Shown: positions 22,426 through 35,000 of the stretch, in pieces
Layout of the letters: each line of letters begins with the position of its first letter
How positions within the stretch are numbered: position 1 is the first letter of the stretch
Assembly (NCBI GenBank): GCA_958298945.1
Contig: OY282605.1
Span: 122,508,267-122,572,266, forward strand
Source: Atherix ibis
Lineage: Eukaryota; Arthropoda; Insecta; Diptera; Athericidae
DNA: 64,000 nucleotides
Reading direction: 5' to 3'
Notes under the pieces: generated by a model
What the model saw: only the letters and a program-made list of their open reading frames with translations
Databases searched by the model: none
Told to the model about the DNA's origin: nothing
Position numbers and translations under genes: made by a program

Positions 22426-24158
22426 TTATCATTTTAATATACAAAAAATGATATTAAACAATTTTTATAATTTGGGTAATGATAGATTTTTGTTTATGGA
22501 GAATTAAAATAATAATAATTGTAGAAAAATATCCTCTCAATGAGGGTAAGAAAGAAAACAATAAAAAATAGTTAGAAAAATATCCCCAAAATGAATAATA
22601 ATCAATTGAAAATAATTTTTATCCAATTTATAGCCAATTAAATACAGTAGAATGGCGTGGATGGTAAAAAAGTTTAGAGTTTTCGCCTCCACAATTTATT
22701 GGTAAATAGAAGTTCTTTTAGATTTCGATATATCGACGTGAAGAAGATCCATAATTTATTATCGTTAATTTTCATTCTTTCTAACCATTTCTATATAAAA
22801 TAAGAAATACTAACGCGTCTGGAATATATTGACGCATTAATGATTAGTCAAACGTAAAATTGCCTTAAAGTCTTTGGAAACTGTACGATAATGCAAACTC
22901 AATTATTGGTACTTTTCCCGCATTAATTCTCGTTAGGATAAACAGAAAGGTTAAGAGCAATCGCAGGGACGATTTTCGATTCTTCCTTTATTTCTTTATT
23001 ATTAGGATATAAAATGGGGAGGCTGATTGTTTGGAGAATTATTCAAAAGAAATATAATCTGTTTGTTCGAGTATCCAACTCATCTCTTCGAATATCCTCA
23101 TATTTGGGGTGTGGGATTGAGTAAGAACGTCGTGCCGGATGAAGTGTCCTTTCGAGAAATTTCATCAATTCAAAGTTCATCTAACAGATTTTTCTTTTCT
23201 TGAGTAATTTTTTGTCCATTTCATATTTTTAGTCTGTTTTAATATTGCCAAGTGTTTCGATTTAATTAAAACTTAGAAAATGCCAGATGTTCATTGTAAT
23301 TATACGTAATGACAGAAATTTTTTTTTCCATCTAAATTTTGTTCTTGATATATCCGCTAAAAGGTATAGAAGTCAATTTAATAAGAAAATAAAACCTAAA
23401 TGAAAATATAAAATATTTATTCAATTTTAAAAATATTAATTTATGTTAATTTTTGATTCAAAATTGATGTAAACTTTGAAAGAAGTCACGATTTTTATTA
23501 AGTGTTCCTGTTTATTCTATTGAACAACTCTACCTCCTAGACAATGGTTTTTTTTTTGTACAATTTTAGTGAGGATACTAAAGGACATTTGAACTTTTTA
23601 ATTGCTTAAATCAATGTATAAATATGCTCTTTTTGGGGGAATTTTTTATTAAAAATTGAGTAGAATTTTCAATTAACATAGTTTCTATGAAAACTTTTCT
23701 TTTTTTATATGCATATATGCTCAAATTAAAATAGGATAAATAAGACACAATTTATTTTTAATTTTATTTGTATGCATATATGTAAGTAAATACTCTACAG
23801 TATAAGGAAGATACATTTCAATGCAATTTAAGATAAAATTGACTAAAAATAATGATATTAATAACGAAACTATTTTAACTATTGTCAAATTTAGTTTCGT
23901 TAATTTAAACCAAAAAAGCTTGATTTCAAAGGTGTGGCAGAAAAATATTTCGACGGGTTTTTATTTTTAATAATTTTATTATATTTGTATAAATCGACAT
24001 TATCACTTTCAAAGTTGCAGCCTTGAATGAGAGTAATATATCGGCAGAAGCGTTGTTACAACTCTCCCTAGCAGTGCTGGAAGGCTTAAACTGGAATCAC
24101 CTGCAGCGTTTTGCTTCCACTTCTTACCATCACATGGTTTTTGACTTTGGGGAACAAA
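22426..24158. other. AT-rich DNA with nothing recognised
   Basis: No open frame with family resemblance, repeat or RNA gene was found between the family B and family A mariners. Confidence 0.5.
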
Positions 24159-24160
24159 TA

Positions 24161-25480
24161 CAAGGTCTGTTGAAAAAGTATTGCGAATTTTGAATTTCCG
24201 AGCGTTACGTATATTCGATTTTCGATTTTTTGTGGCGTTATGTTGGTACTCATATTTTGCACTTATGCCGAGAAGTTCAGCCATTTTGAATGTTCAGTTA
24301 ATTTTTGACAGCTGCTTTGCTTGTACGTGTTTTGGCTCCTCTTCGATTTTTGCCCATTCGAAAAAATGGATCAAAGAATCTGTATCAAATTTTGTGTGAA
24401 AAACAAATGTAATTGCGCGGACACATTCCGAATGTTGACTGTGGTATATGGTGAAGCTACCTTGGACCGAAGCAACGTTTATCGGTGGTACAAAATGTTC
24501 TCAGAAGGCCGAGAAGATGTGAACGACGAAAAGCGCGCAGGACCCCCCGAGCACGTCAACAACAGACGAAAACATTGATGAAGTGAAGAAAATAGTATTG
24601 GCCAATCGTCGAATCACCGTTAAAGAAGTTGCTGAGGACTTAAATATAGCGATTGGCTCGTGCCATTACATTTTTACCAATGATTTGGTCGTCAGACGGG
24701 TTGCCGCGAAATTCGTACCAAAATTGCTCAATTTCGACCAAAAACAGCATCGCATTAACATTGCTAAGGAGCTGTTGGACTCTGTCCGCGACGACCCAAA
24801 TTTGCTCCAGAGGGTCATAGCTGGTGACGAATCACGGGTTTATGGTTATGACGTGGAAACTAAAGCGCAATCATCCCAATGGAAGCTGCCGCTTGAGCCA
24901 AGACCGAAAAAAGCGCACCAAGTTCGGTCGAATGTAAAGGTTTTGCTTACAGTTTTGTTCGATTGCAGGGGCGTGGTGCATCATGAGTTCTTGCCACAAG
25001 GTAGAACGTTTAATTAGGAATATTACCTGCAAGTTATGCGGAAGTTGCGAGAAGCAATCCGCCAGAAACGCCCGGATTTGTGGAAGAACAAAAATTGGCT
25101 TTTGCACCTTGATAACGCCCCTGCTCACGCATCGTTGCTTGTACGCGAATTTTTGGCCAAAAATAACACACTAATAATGCTACAGCCACCGTATTCCCCA
25201 GATCTGCCCCCCTGTGACTTTTCTTGTTCCAGAAACTGAAGAGCCCCATGAAAGTACGACGCTACGCTACGATTGAGGAGATAAAGACGGCATCGAAGGA
25301 GGAGCTGAACAAGATCACAAAAAATGATTTTTTGAAGTGCTTCGAGGATTGGAAAAACGTTGGCATAAGTGTATAAGATCTGGTGGGGATTACCTTGAAG
25401 GGGACAAAATAGATATTCATGAATAAATAAATAATTTTTGAAAAAACACAAAATTCGCGATACTTTTTAAACAGACCTCG
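24161..25480 (+). mobile_element. Family A mariner, full length (1,320 bp) with TIRs and TA duplication
   Basis: The left end is CAAGGTCTGTTGAAAAAGTA and the right end is the complement of CGAGGTCTGTTTAAAAAGTA. Both are flanked by TA (24159-24160 and 25481-25482). This is the most complete of five transposase-bearing family A copies in the window and serves as the reference for judging deletions in the others. The next mariner (family C) starts only 367 bp to the right. Confidence 0.95.
24366..25426 (+). pseudogene. Family A mariner transposase, several frameshifts and one stop
   Basis: The start ATG at 24366 gives 'MDQRICIKFCVKNKCNCADT'. An extra C in a C-run near 24545 shifts frame within 'AGPPSTS'. 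The frame resumes as 'ENIDEVKKIVLANRRITVKE' through the HTH. Next are 'VIAGDESRVYGYDVETKAQ' (first catalytic D; the usual W is R), a TAG at about 25015-25017 before 'EYYLQVMRKLREAIRQKRPD', and 'LLHLDNAPAHASLL' (second D). 'PPYSPDLPPCDF' keeps the third D, 34 residues later, then a one-base deletion near 25218 breaks 'FFLFPKLK'. The C-terminus 'KNDFLKCFEDWKN' is followed by another shift, then 'GDKIDIHE' and stop. Catalytic residues survive but the frame does not. The family is the common insect mariner type ending in 'GDKIDIHE'. I do not assign a named subfamily. Confidence 0.92.
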
Positions 25481-25847
25481 TAAAAAGCCACATGGACTAA
25501 GATCGGGTGAATAGGATCTCTGGGGCAATTACAGGAATCTCTTTTTCCGGCGAAACTCTTTGATTGAGGTGGCCGTTTGACAGAAGGCTAACGAAAACTC
25601 ATGGTGGAGCATCCAAGTATCTGAACTAGCCGATTTAACGCGAAGAAACCCATTTTATGAGCCTTTTAAGTAAATTGAATACTCTACTCATTAGGTTAAA
25701 TGTTACTCAACGGTTGGTCCGATCTCACAAGATCTTTTGATTTGAATGCCTTTATGAGCGCGATTAAAAAGAAACTTGTGCTGTTGATAAGAAATATTTC
25801 CGTAATGCTCATTGTAACTGCACTTTTAGGAGGGCAAATCCAAAGTA

Positions 25848-27142
25848 CCAGGTGTATAAGCTTAAATCCGCTGTTATTAAGTCAAAAAACACATGTTTTT
25901 TTCATAGAAAGCAAAAACAAATTTATTCAAAGAACTTGCCCTCGCTAGCTACACATTTTTCCCATTTCTCGAGCAATTTGTAGATACCACGCCAAAAAAA
26001 TTACTTCTCTTTCGAGGCAAACCACTCATCAAGCCATTTTCGGACGTCTTCGTAAGAATCGAAGAGCTGCTCAGCGAGCGCGTAGCCTATCGAAAACAGG
26101 TGGTAGTCGGAAGGGGCCAGGTCTGATGAATAAGCGAGGTGGGGTAGCATCTCCCAGTTGAGTGTCTCCAAGTAGTTTCGGACCATTTTTGACGTGTGCG
26201 ATTGTGCGTTGTTGTGGATAATCCGTCCTTTTTCGTCGTGGATAATAACAAATTATATTTGTTGATAATCCGTCTATTTTTTACGCAGAGCACGGTGCAA
26301 TTTGATCAGTTGTTGGTGGTAGTGGTGGGCATTGACAGTTTCACCAGGTTTCAACATCTCATAGTAGACGATACCCTGCTGATCCCACCAAACGCACAGC
26401 ATCGTCTTCCGTCCGAATCGATTTGGTCTTGGGGAAGATGTTGATGGTTGGCCGGGATCAACCCACGATTTCTTGTGTTTAGGATTCTCGAAATATATCC
26501 ACTTTTCATCGCTCTTCACAATCCAAAGCAATTACGATTTTCTTTTTTGTCTGGCGAGCAAGATTTCGCATGTGTTTTGGCGTCGGTCCATCTGCCTATC
26601 GTGCAATTCAGCACCCATTTTCCGATCTTTTCAATCTTCCCCATGGCACGCAGACGCATGGAAATGGCTGGTTGAGTAACACCCAACTGCTCCGCGAGCA
26701 TTTTTTGCGATTGGGTATCGTCTTCGTCTAAAAGAGCCTGCAATTGATGGTTCTCGACCTTCCTACGCCGATTTTCACGTTTCTTCTCCCACAAGTTAAA
26801 ATTGCTGTTTTTGAACCGACGAAACCAAGCTCAGCATGTTGTTTCCGATAAAGCAATGTCACCATAGGCCTCCATAACCATTCGATGCGATTCGGCAGCC
26901 GATTTCTTCAAATTTAAACATAAAAGCAGAACTTCCCGCATATGTTATTTTTCTGGCACAAAACTAGACATGATTGCCAAAGGAAAAATGTATGTTGTTG
27001 TACGAAATTGCTGATAATGTCCACTGATTAATGTTGACAGATGTCAAAAACTCATAAAAAAAGTATGGCGTGCCCATGGTAGCTTAATACGCTCACTCAC
27101 GCCATCTATGACCAAACAGCAGATTTAAGCCTATACACCTGG
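25848..27142 (-). mobile_element. Family C (Mos1-like) mariner, full length (1,295 bp)
   Basis: The ends are inverted repeats of CCAGGTGTATAAGCTTAAAT (the right copy has one change, GCCTATACACC). TA flanks both sides (25846-25847 and 27143-27144). The transposase runs on the minus strand. Just outside the right TA is an exact 20-bp unit of the minisatellite found at 19097, so the element landed directly beside it. Confidence 0.95.
25923..26971 (-). pseudogene. Family C mariner transposase, mauritiana-like, inactivated
   Basis: The start is 'MSSFVPEK', then a stop (complement of 26969-26971 downwards). The next recognisable text is 'LKKSAAESHRMVMEAYGD', then 'HQLQALLDEDDTQSQKMLAE', 'QPAISMRLRAMGKIEKIGKW', 'DEKWIYFENPKHKKSWVDPG' and 'RFGRKTMLCVWWDQQGIVYY'. 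These blocks closely follow the Mos1 (mauritiana subfamily) pattern. The TGD of the first catalytic site reads KSD, keeping the aspartate. At the second site the text is 'HNNAQSH', so the aspartate is asparagine. The third, 'SSDLAPSDYHLF', is kept. A partial duplication around GATAATCCGTC (26218 and 26262) and several frameshifts add to the damage. The C-terminus 'LDEWFASKEK' is followed by a stop, then 'FFWRGIYKLLEKWEKCVAS'. Confidence 0.9.
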
Positions 27143-27144
27143 TA

Positions 27145-27164
27145 TTGTCAGATCGCTCTCAGTG
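27145..27164 (-). repeat. Isolated exact unit of the 20-bp minisatellite
   Basis: The complement reads CACTGAGAGCGATCTGACAA, identical over 20 bases to the first unit of the array at 19097-19116. It begins at the base after the TA target duplication of the family C mariner. No tandem copies follow it. Confidence 0.9.
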
Positions 27165-30089
27165 ATGTCAGTTTTATTACTTTTATCTAATACTTCGTCG
27201 AGTTTCCCAAACTTTAAAAAAAATCTGATTGATGATATTAGCTAACCCATCCTTGCTTAAAAACTTATTTATGGTCCTTTCGAATAAATTTTGTACCCAA
27301 AAAAAGTTAACCAAAATGACATTTTATTAAAAGATATTTTTTGCATAGTCAACATGATAGAGTAAGTTCAAAAACAGCTCAAAAATAAAAATTACTTTAT
27401 TTGATGTAAAGAGGCATTCATCCAGATTGGGGTTGTATATGTTACCAAACAAATATGCGGGCTATTAGTGTTAAGAACTTTTATATTTTTTCAAGTATGA
27501 CTATTTATATACTCACTCATCAGGAGACCTTTTTTTTTAGTAAACAGGAAAATGGAAAAAATAGATGCATAACAGGGTGGAATTATAAAATACGAACAGA
27601 CAAATTTGTTTGTATCAATTACCAGTGAATTTCTGTAACATTCAACGAGTTTGTAATATTTCAAATCTCCAAAAGCATTTACCAAATTGTTCAACAATTC
27701 AAAAATTCACCAGCAAATATGGTAGAAAATTGGCTAAAATATCCCTGGAGCTATGTTTAAAACAAATTGTCGGAATGTTGAATTTGTTGTAAGTGTGAAA
27801 GGCGGCCGGCCACGTCCAATTCCTGTTTAAGTAAAAATTAATATAGCTGGACACGACGACAATACGACACCATCAAGACACCCCATTGTGCAGAGAATGT
27901 TATAAAAGTCCATGTTTCGATTGTTAAGAACGATGGCATGTTGGCAATCGCATGGAGACACTGGGAAGTCCAAGTACTAGGATTTCGGACAACTTTCACC
28001 ACCACCAGATTTGTTAGTCGTTTTGGGCGACTTTAATCAGCACAATTAACAAAGTGCTAACTTGGGACATTATGGGGTACGACCAGAAATTGTTCTGTGG
28101 TCAGTACGGGAAATCAGCACATTTTAATCGGAAATTACGGAATGGGTAGCGGAATGTCACCGTTACAACTTATCATAGCTTAGATATAAGGGATGTAATT
28201 TGAAATAATACAGACAAGTATTATTTTGGTATAAAAACTGCAAAATAGAGTATTTTGCAAATAAACTGAACCTAAATCGAAGTGAACATTTGATTCTGAT
28301 TCTTTGGAAAATTTATACAAATTTACTGAAAAGCTAATGTTACGTGATAATTTATTAACTGCATCGACCACAAATAGTGTATGTAAATTTTCTCTTCATC
28401 TATCATTTACCGGAAAATGTAGTAAATTATTAAATAACATTATTTCACACAGAAAAAATAACAATCATTCTTGTCTGCCAATTAAAGTCTATCATTCTAC
28501 ATAATGAAGCAGAAAATTTAAAATATTGAATATTTTCACATTTTTGAATTTTTCTGGCAGGATTTTTTTAATTATTGGATAAAGAACCATTGGCCACTCA
28601 CCTATGCACAGGGATGATTTAAAAAAAATTCCGCCGATTATATTGTTATTTTTTAACGCGCTGAAAAACTTTCCTATTATATCCGAAAATTCCTTTCTAT
28701 CCTGACACAATATACAATTTTCCATAAAAATAATTCAAATTCTTAGCATTTTCATTATTTTAATATATGACATTTTCGCACTTTTTTAAACATTTTTTTA
28801 ATTATAATTTTGCTTCGTGATTAAGATAGGTATTTAGACTCATATTAATTTTCTATTAAAAAGCATTTATATTTCTATTAAAATTCTTGGAATACAAAAT
28901 AAACTAAAAAAAAACCAACATAAAAGAACTGTTCTATTTATACATAATAAATTAAGCAACATTATTGTTATCGTGGTCGAGAATTTTAATGAAAAAAAAT
29001 AATACATAAAAATGTTTTATTGGAAGGATAATTTGAAATATTTTTTTGTGATTATAAGTTACCTTCAAAGATTTCAAATTTAAAAAAAGTTGAAATTTTT
29101 AATATTGTAAATAGTTTCTTTTAATAGCAAATATTTTGTTTAATTGGATTGATTATCATACTAAAATACACTGTCTAATTGTTATTACCTTGTTGAAATT
29201 ACATTAATAAACAATAAAAAATATTGAAGAAAAAAATAAATATAAAAGCATACGAGTATCATAATGAAAAATTCCATTTAAAATATCAAAGAAATTTCAA
29301 ATAAAAGCATTATAAACTTAATCAGTAAACGCCAAAATTAATTATCCTGATCTCATCAAAATTTGGTTATTTTCGTTAATTTTGTATAATATCCTCCCCT
29401 AACGCTAACGACTGACCCACGTTATAAATAATTACATCAAGGGTCAATCTTTTAAATGTGAATTTGTTCAGTAAATTAAAAATGTTTAAACAGCGAATTT
29501 TTAGAGTGCGAAATTATATTAAAGTGAAGCGTATTTGCCAATTTGAACTGGTGAACTCGCAAAAATGTAACTGAATTAATAATTTTTGATATTTTTTATG
29601 AAAATTTTCACTATTCATTATTGATTTAAAAGTTTTTAAGTAATATATTTAGGTTAAAACTTAAGTTATATTTATGATAAGTCATAAATATGGTAGAATA
29701 AAATGTAAGTGTAATAAAATAGTTCATGGACAGTCTTGAATAGAAAATTCGCAATTTTAAGAAACAAATTTTAAGTGAAATTTTTTAGTTTATTTTAATT
29801 ACACTTACATTTTTTTCTAGCATATTTATGACAAATTTTTAAGTGAAATTTTTTAGTTAGAGTTTTAAAAAACTTTGTTAAAAAAGTTTTACAAAAGAAA
29901 TTACAATGTTTGAAAAAGTACAACCGACATAAAAGCAGTAACCATTTTTGCCAAGAATTCTTATTAACATTTTTAGCAAAAATTTTCAGTAACATTTTTA
30001 GAAATGTTTTATAGAAAAACTTGGTATTTAATAATTTTAATAAAACAAATTTTCTGTAGGCATTTTCAGTAGAAATGATCAAAAACAAG
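27165..30089. other. AT-rich DNA with two weak coding hints
   Basis: Around 27660-27825 the plus strand has a Tc1-like hint: an HTH-like 'QISKSIYQIVQQFKNS' followed further on by 'GGRPRPIPV' at about 27800-27826. The parts are in different frames and the match is too weak to call an element. At 28602-28725 there is a candidate first exon (listed separately). The rest, including 28740-30089, shows nothing. Confidence 0.4.
28602..28725 (-). CDS. Candidate first coding exon of an unknown gene
   Basis: An ATG (complement of 28723-28725) opens 41 codons, 'MENCILCQDRKEFSDIIGKF...', that end one base before a strong GTGAGT donor (ATAG|GTGAGT, complement of 28596-28601). The N-terminal CxxC recalls the start of ZAD-type zinc-finger proteins, but the rest does not fit that domain. 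I could not find a second exon on the minus strand to the left, and the context before the ATG is poor. It may be chance. The full open frame continues through the donor to 28492. Confidence 0.25.
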
Positions 30090-32040
30090 TTTTGAGTAGA
30101 ATTTTCAGTTAATATTCACTAAAAATTTTAGCCAAAATTGTCAATAAAACTTTTAGTAGATATATGCAGTAAAAATGTTCAACAAAAATTTTCACTAAAA
30201 GTTTTCAGCAAATATTTTCAGTAAAAAAATGTTCAATAAAAACATTCAGCAAAAATTTTCAGTAAAAATGTTCAGCAAAAATTTTTAAAAACAAATTTTG
30301 GTAAAAATTTATGGTACAAATTTTCAGCAAAAATTTTCAGTAAAAATGTTAGGTATAAATTTTTAGGAAAATATTTCAGAAAAAATGTTCAATAAAAACT
30401 TTCAGAATAATTGTTCATCAAAAACTCTCAGTAAAAGTATTTAGCAGAAATTTTCAGCAAAAATATTTAGTAAAAATGCTCAGCAAAAAATTTCAATAAA
30501 AACTTTCAGCAGAAATTTTCAGTAATTGTTTTCAGCAAAAATTTTCAGTAAAAATGTTTAGCAAAAATTACCAGTAAAAATGTTCAGTAAAACTGTTTCA
30601 GCAAAAACTTACAGTAAAAATATTTAGCAGAAATTTTCAGTAAAAATTTTCAGCAAAAATATTCAGTCAAAATGTTTAGCAAAAATTTTAAATAAAAACT
30701 TTCAGCAAAAATTTCAGTAAAAATTTTCAGCAAAAATTTTTAGTAAACATTTTTAGTAAAAATGTTGGGTATAAATTTTTAGAAAAATATTTCAGTAAAA
30801 GTGTTCAGTAAAAATGTTTAGCAAAAAATTCTAGTAAAAATGTTTAGCAAAAATTTTCAGTAAAAACTTTCAGCAAAATTTTTCAATAAAAACTTTTAGC
30901 AAAAAATTTCAGTACAAATTTTCACCAAAAATTTTTAGCAAAAAAAATTTCAGTAAAAGTTTTCAGCAAAACTGTTTAGCAAAAATTTTCTATAAAAACT
31001 TTCAGCAAAAACTTTCAGTAAAAATTTTTGACAACAAATTTCGGTAAAAATTTTCAATATAAATTTTCATCAAAAATTTTCAGTAAACATTTTCAGTAAA
31101 AATGTTGGGTATAAATTTTTTGGAAAATATTTCAGTAAAAATGTTTAGCAAAAATTTTCAGAAAATATTTTCAATAAAAACTTTAATAAAAATGTTGGGT
31201 ATAAATTTTTAGAAAAATATTTCAGTAAAAATGTTTAGCAAAAATTTCCAGTAAAAATTTTTAGCAAAACTTTTTAGTAAACATTTTCAATAAAAACCTT
31301 CAGCAAAAATTTTCAGTAAAAATGTTTAGCAAAAATTACAAGTAAAAATGTTCAGTAAAACTGTTTCAGCAAAAACTTTCAGTAAAAATATTTAGCAGAA
31401 ATTTTCAGTAAAAATTTTCTGCAAAAATATTCAGTAAAAACGTTTAGGAAAAATTTTAAATAAAAACTTTCAGCAAAAATTTCAGTGAAAATTTTCAGTA
31501 AAAATTTTCAGCGAACATTTTTAGTAGACATGTTGGGTATAAATTTTTAGAAAAATATTTCAGTAAAAGTGTTCAGTAAAAATGTTTAGCAAAAATTTCT
31601 ATTAAAAATATTTAGCAAAAATTTTCAGTAAAAACTTTCAGCAAAATTTTTCAGTAAAAATTTTCAATAAAAATTTTCAATAAAAAGTTTCAGCAAAAAA
31701 TTTCAATAAAAACTTTTAGCAGAAATTTTCAGTAAAAGTTTTCAGCAAGAATGTTTATCAAAAATTGTCAGTAAAAATTTTCTATAAAAACTTTCAGCAA
31801 AAACTTTCAGTAAAAATGTTTGACAACAAATTTCGGTAAAAATTTTCAATATAAATTTTCATCAAAAATTTTCAGTAAAAATTTTTAGTAAACATTTTCA
31901 GTAAAAATGTTGGGTATAAATTTTTTGGAAAATATTTTAGTAAAAATGTTTAGCAAAAATTTTCAGCAAAAACTTTAATTAAAATTTTTAACAACAAATT
32001 TCTGCAAAAAATATTTAATTTCCAATGAAATTTTGTAGTG
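30090..32040. repeat. AT-rich tandem array with higher-order repeat of about 770 bp
   Basis: Short units of 13-16 bp alternating TTTTCAGTAAAAA, TTTTCAGCAAAAA and TGTTTAGCAAAAA fill about 2 kb. Superimposed is a longer order: a variant unit with GTTGGGTATAAATTTTT occurs at 30764, 31104, 31194, 31532 and 31919, with a GTTAGGTATAAA form at 30348. Matched landmarks recur at about 768-769 bp: 30582 and 31351 (TTCAGTAAAACTG), 30764 and 31532, 30861 and 31629. At least two copies of the large unit are thus present. Weaker repeat-like sequence extends left to about 29780. No coding potential was seen. Confidence 0.93.
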
Positions 32041-35000
32041 AAATTTTGAGCAAATATTGAGTACAAAACTTTACTAAGTCAAATTTTCCATGAAATTTTT
32101 TAGTTACATTTTGCAGTAATGATTGTGTAAACTTTTAAGTTAAAATTTGATTAGTTAAGCAGAATTAATTATTTTCAATAAAATTAATAATTACGCGTAT
32201 TATTTATAAATACACAAAAAATAAAAAAAATAACTAAGATTTTTTCGGAAAAATTTATGAGAAAACCTTTTATTAAAAAATATATATGATTTTTATAGCA
32301 CTGAACCTATCCTTTTATGGTTTATTTCGTTAATAGAAAATATATAAAAGTTTCAGCATAATTTATAACCACAATAACTACTAAATTTTGAATATTATGA
32401 CACGGCAAAAGCATTTTGTTTTAATATTTTTTGTTTCTTTCAATTTTTTTTGTCAACTTAACAATAATGTGATGGTAAATTTGTTATTTTTTCTATTATA
32501 TTGTGAATATTCCCATAAAATAGCTAAATGGCTATATTTAAGGGCTATTTAAACTTTCCGAAGTACTGAAGCAGTCAGTTTCTGTCGACTGTCCTTTTGA
32601 GTATAGGCAAAAAATATGAAATAATAGAAGGGAAAATCAATTTTCTATTCTCAAATTGTAATATGTACGAAAATAAGAAGGGGGGGAGAACTCATAACAA
32701 TATTTCTTATCAGCAAAAAAGAATCTAACACATCACAATAAATTTCCATAATCGTATATGATAGGCTCCATGGAGGAATTTCAACTCACAAATTGATATG
32801 GGTGCCGGCATTGTCTTGCAATTCACAAATCTCGTAGTTCGGTTCATTTCAATTTTCTATTCACACACTTGGTGGTTGGTCGGTTAGAATTCGTATCGGG
32901 AGGGTTGTGGTTAAAATGGGGACAACTTGGAGGGCTGTTATATGTGATCGCACCATACACTTTTTTGTAATTTATACACTTCTTGGGATAGTCACGTGTG
33001 GAAGATACATACCATTCAGAACGGATTAGATTGAAAATTTCTAGATAACAGATTCACTTGTTTTTCACTAATAATAATAATAATTAGCGGAAAAAGCTTT
33101 CGAACATTTTCGTACATATCATTTTCGATTGGATGGATAATCATTTTCGTACCGACGAATCTATAACCGACGATTAGATTCCCTCGAGAACAACAAACGC
33201 ACTAAATGCCAACACAAATTCTGAAGGCCTGTTCCCTGTTGAGCGGGCTCTGATTCTGCCAATTGTCCCGATTATCCCGATTCCTCTCGACGAGGAATTC
33301 GTCTGAATATCTAGTGTATATTCCTGACCACTATCGAGACTAAAGAGGTGTTGTGTTCGGTTAGCACCACTCCGACATCACGGTACAAAAAAAAATGAAT
33401 GTTTTGAGATAATAATTGAACTGTGACTTTGTTTATATTAAATCCAACGGAACTGTGCTCTATACACAATAAAAGAGCGAAAGGAATGCACAATTTGAAA
33501 TTTGTGTGTGTATTTACAAGGATACGGCTATAATATAGAATACACGCGGGATATAATATTGTGGCGCTTGCGTTTTTGCCGCAATTGAGAGAGATTCACC
33601 GCCCGTCCTCACAAGAACAGAGGCACACAGCTGGGTAACATAATATAAGTATCAACCCACAACAGTACAAAACACATAGTGGCACGTTGTCCTTCGTTAA
33701 GGCAGGATTGCTGTTGGCTATTGGTTGTGTGGTTCCAGTGTTCGATACTACTTAGCATAGTCTGGTGTACTTTGGTGCTATCAATTCTTAGCACTTGGTT
33801 TGTATTTTTAAGATCTTGGCCACTGCTTGTGGTTGATGGCTGGCTCTCTGCTATTAGTAGTGGACTCCCCATTTTTCGGTAACAAGACGGTCAGCCTCGT
33901 ACTATTGGCGTGTTGTCTTGCAAGAAGAATAATGTAAAGATGAACTTTTGTTTTCATTTCCATTCGGAATACGTATATTTATTCAGTTGGCATTCCTCTT
34001 AAAATTATGTTCCCCCCCCCCCTCCCTTTGCCTGTCACACCCCATCTATTTAATATGACTTTGATTTTTTTTCTCGGTATTTTTTCATTTCTTACTTTCA
34101 TTATATAAATACGGCAACATCTTAAATACTATTTTTTTTTTACTTTTTCGGCTAAATTGCGTCTTGCAGTGAATACTGTTCAAATGAGCACAGACATTGA
34201 ACAATTTTTCAGGGGTGACCATTTGTGGGCTGACAAAAGTTATAACCAAAAGAAAAGAAATGCATATTTAGTCAAGCGTTAATAATTTTGTCGCGCGGGG
34301 ATAGTATAGTGTAATCTTGTTATTCAAATTTTGTATTCATACTTTTTAACTTTCAGAGAGGTGATTTCATTCATTGTGTGGTTATATCATCGTTCCATTG
34401 TTTTTATTTGGTTTTGAAGCAGTTTACCTATCTCGAATCCCAACCAAAAGTGTCATATCCTAGGCAGTTGTTATTGTATTATTTTCCTATTTCACCCTCA
34501 ACTTTAATTTTCCCGGTAATCAAACCAAATCTTTATTTATTTTATTCGAAATTTCCTGTAAAATATTGTCTCCTAACTTAATGAGCTGCAGTAAGAAAAT
34601 GAAAACGAAAATAAAGAAAGTTTAGCAAAATAACAAATTGCAGTGGTATGTGAAAAAATTATAAAATAATAGCTTTTTATAAACGAATATTTTGTTGTTG
34701 TTGTTGTTGTTTTTAAAAATATATATAGAAAATAAGGTGAGAAGAGTATGAGGCTAATAAAATGTATATTATAATAGTAGCGAGGGGTGAGCATATAAAA
34801 ATCAGGGAACGTCATATTCCACAAAGAGCACTTTAAAGTTAATCATAATAAACTGCTGTTACGTGAGATCCTCATCATATTGTTGCCAAAAAAAAAACAA
34901 CAAAAATATTTATAAATTTACAATAACAACAATGTGGAACTTACATCGTATAAAATAGAAGTTGCTAAAGAGAAGAGAAAAAAAAACGCTCTAGAAGGGC

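Noticed and set aside
27660..28130. Possible Tc1 N-terminal region with a 'GRPRP' motif
   Set aside because: Pieces are short and in different frames and no catalytic block follows. Not enough for a feature call, but noted in the stretch description.
28262..28504. Plus-strand open frame ending '...SCLPIKVYHST'
   Set aside because: The last words recall a ZAD zinc-binding domain, but the cysteine spacing is wrong and the frame stops at once. Probably chance.
30090..32040. CRISPR-like appearance of regularly spaced repeats
   Set aside because: Units are contiguous and AT-rich with no unique spacers, and the DNA is eukaryotic.
33609..33882. Open frames on both strands in a less AT-rich stretch
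   Set aside because: The two strands are mirror shadows, with no conserved motif and no splice sites giving a sensible protein.
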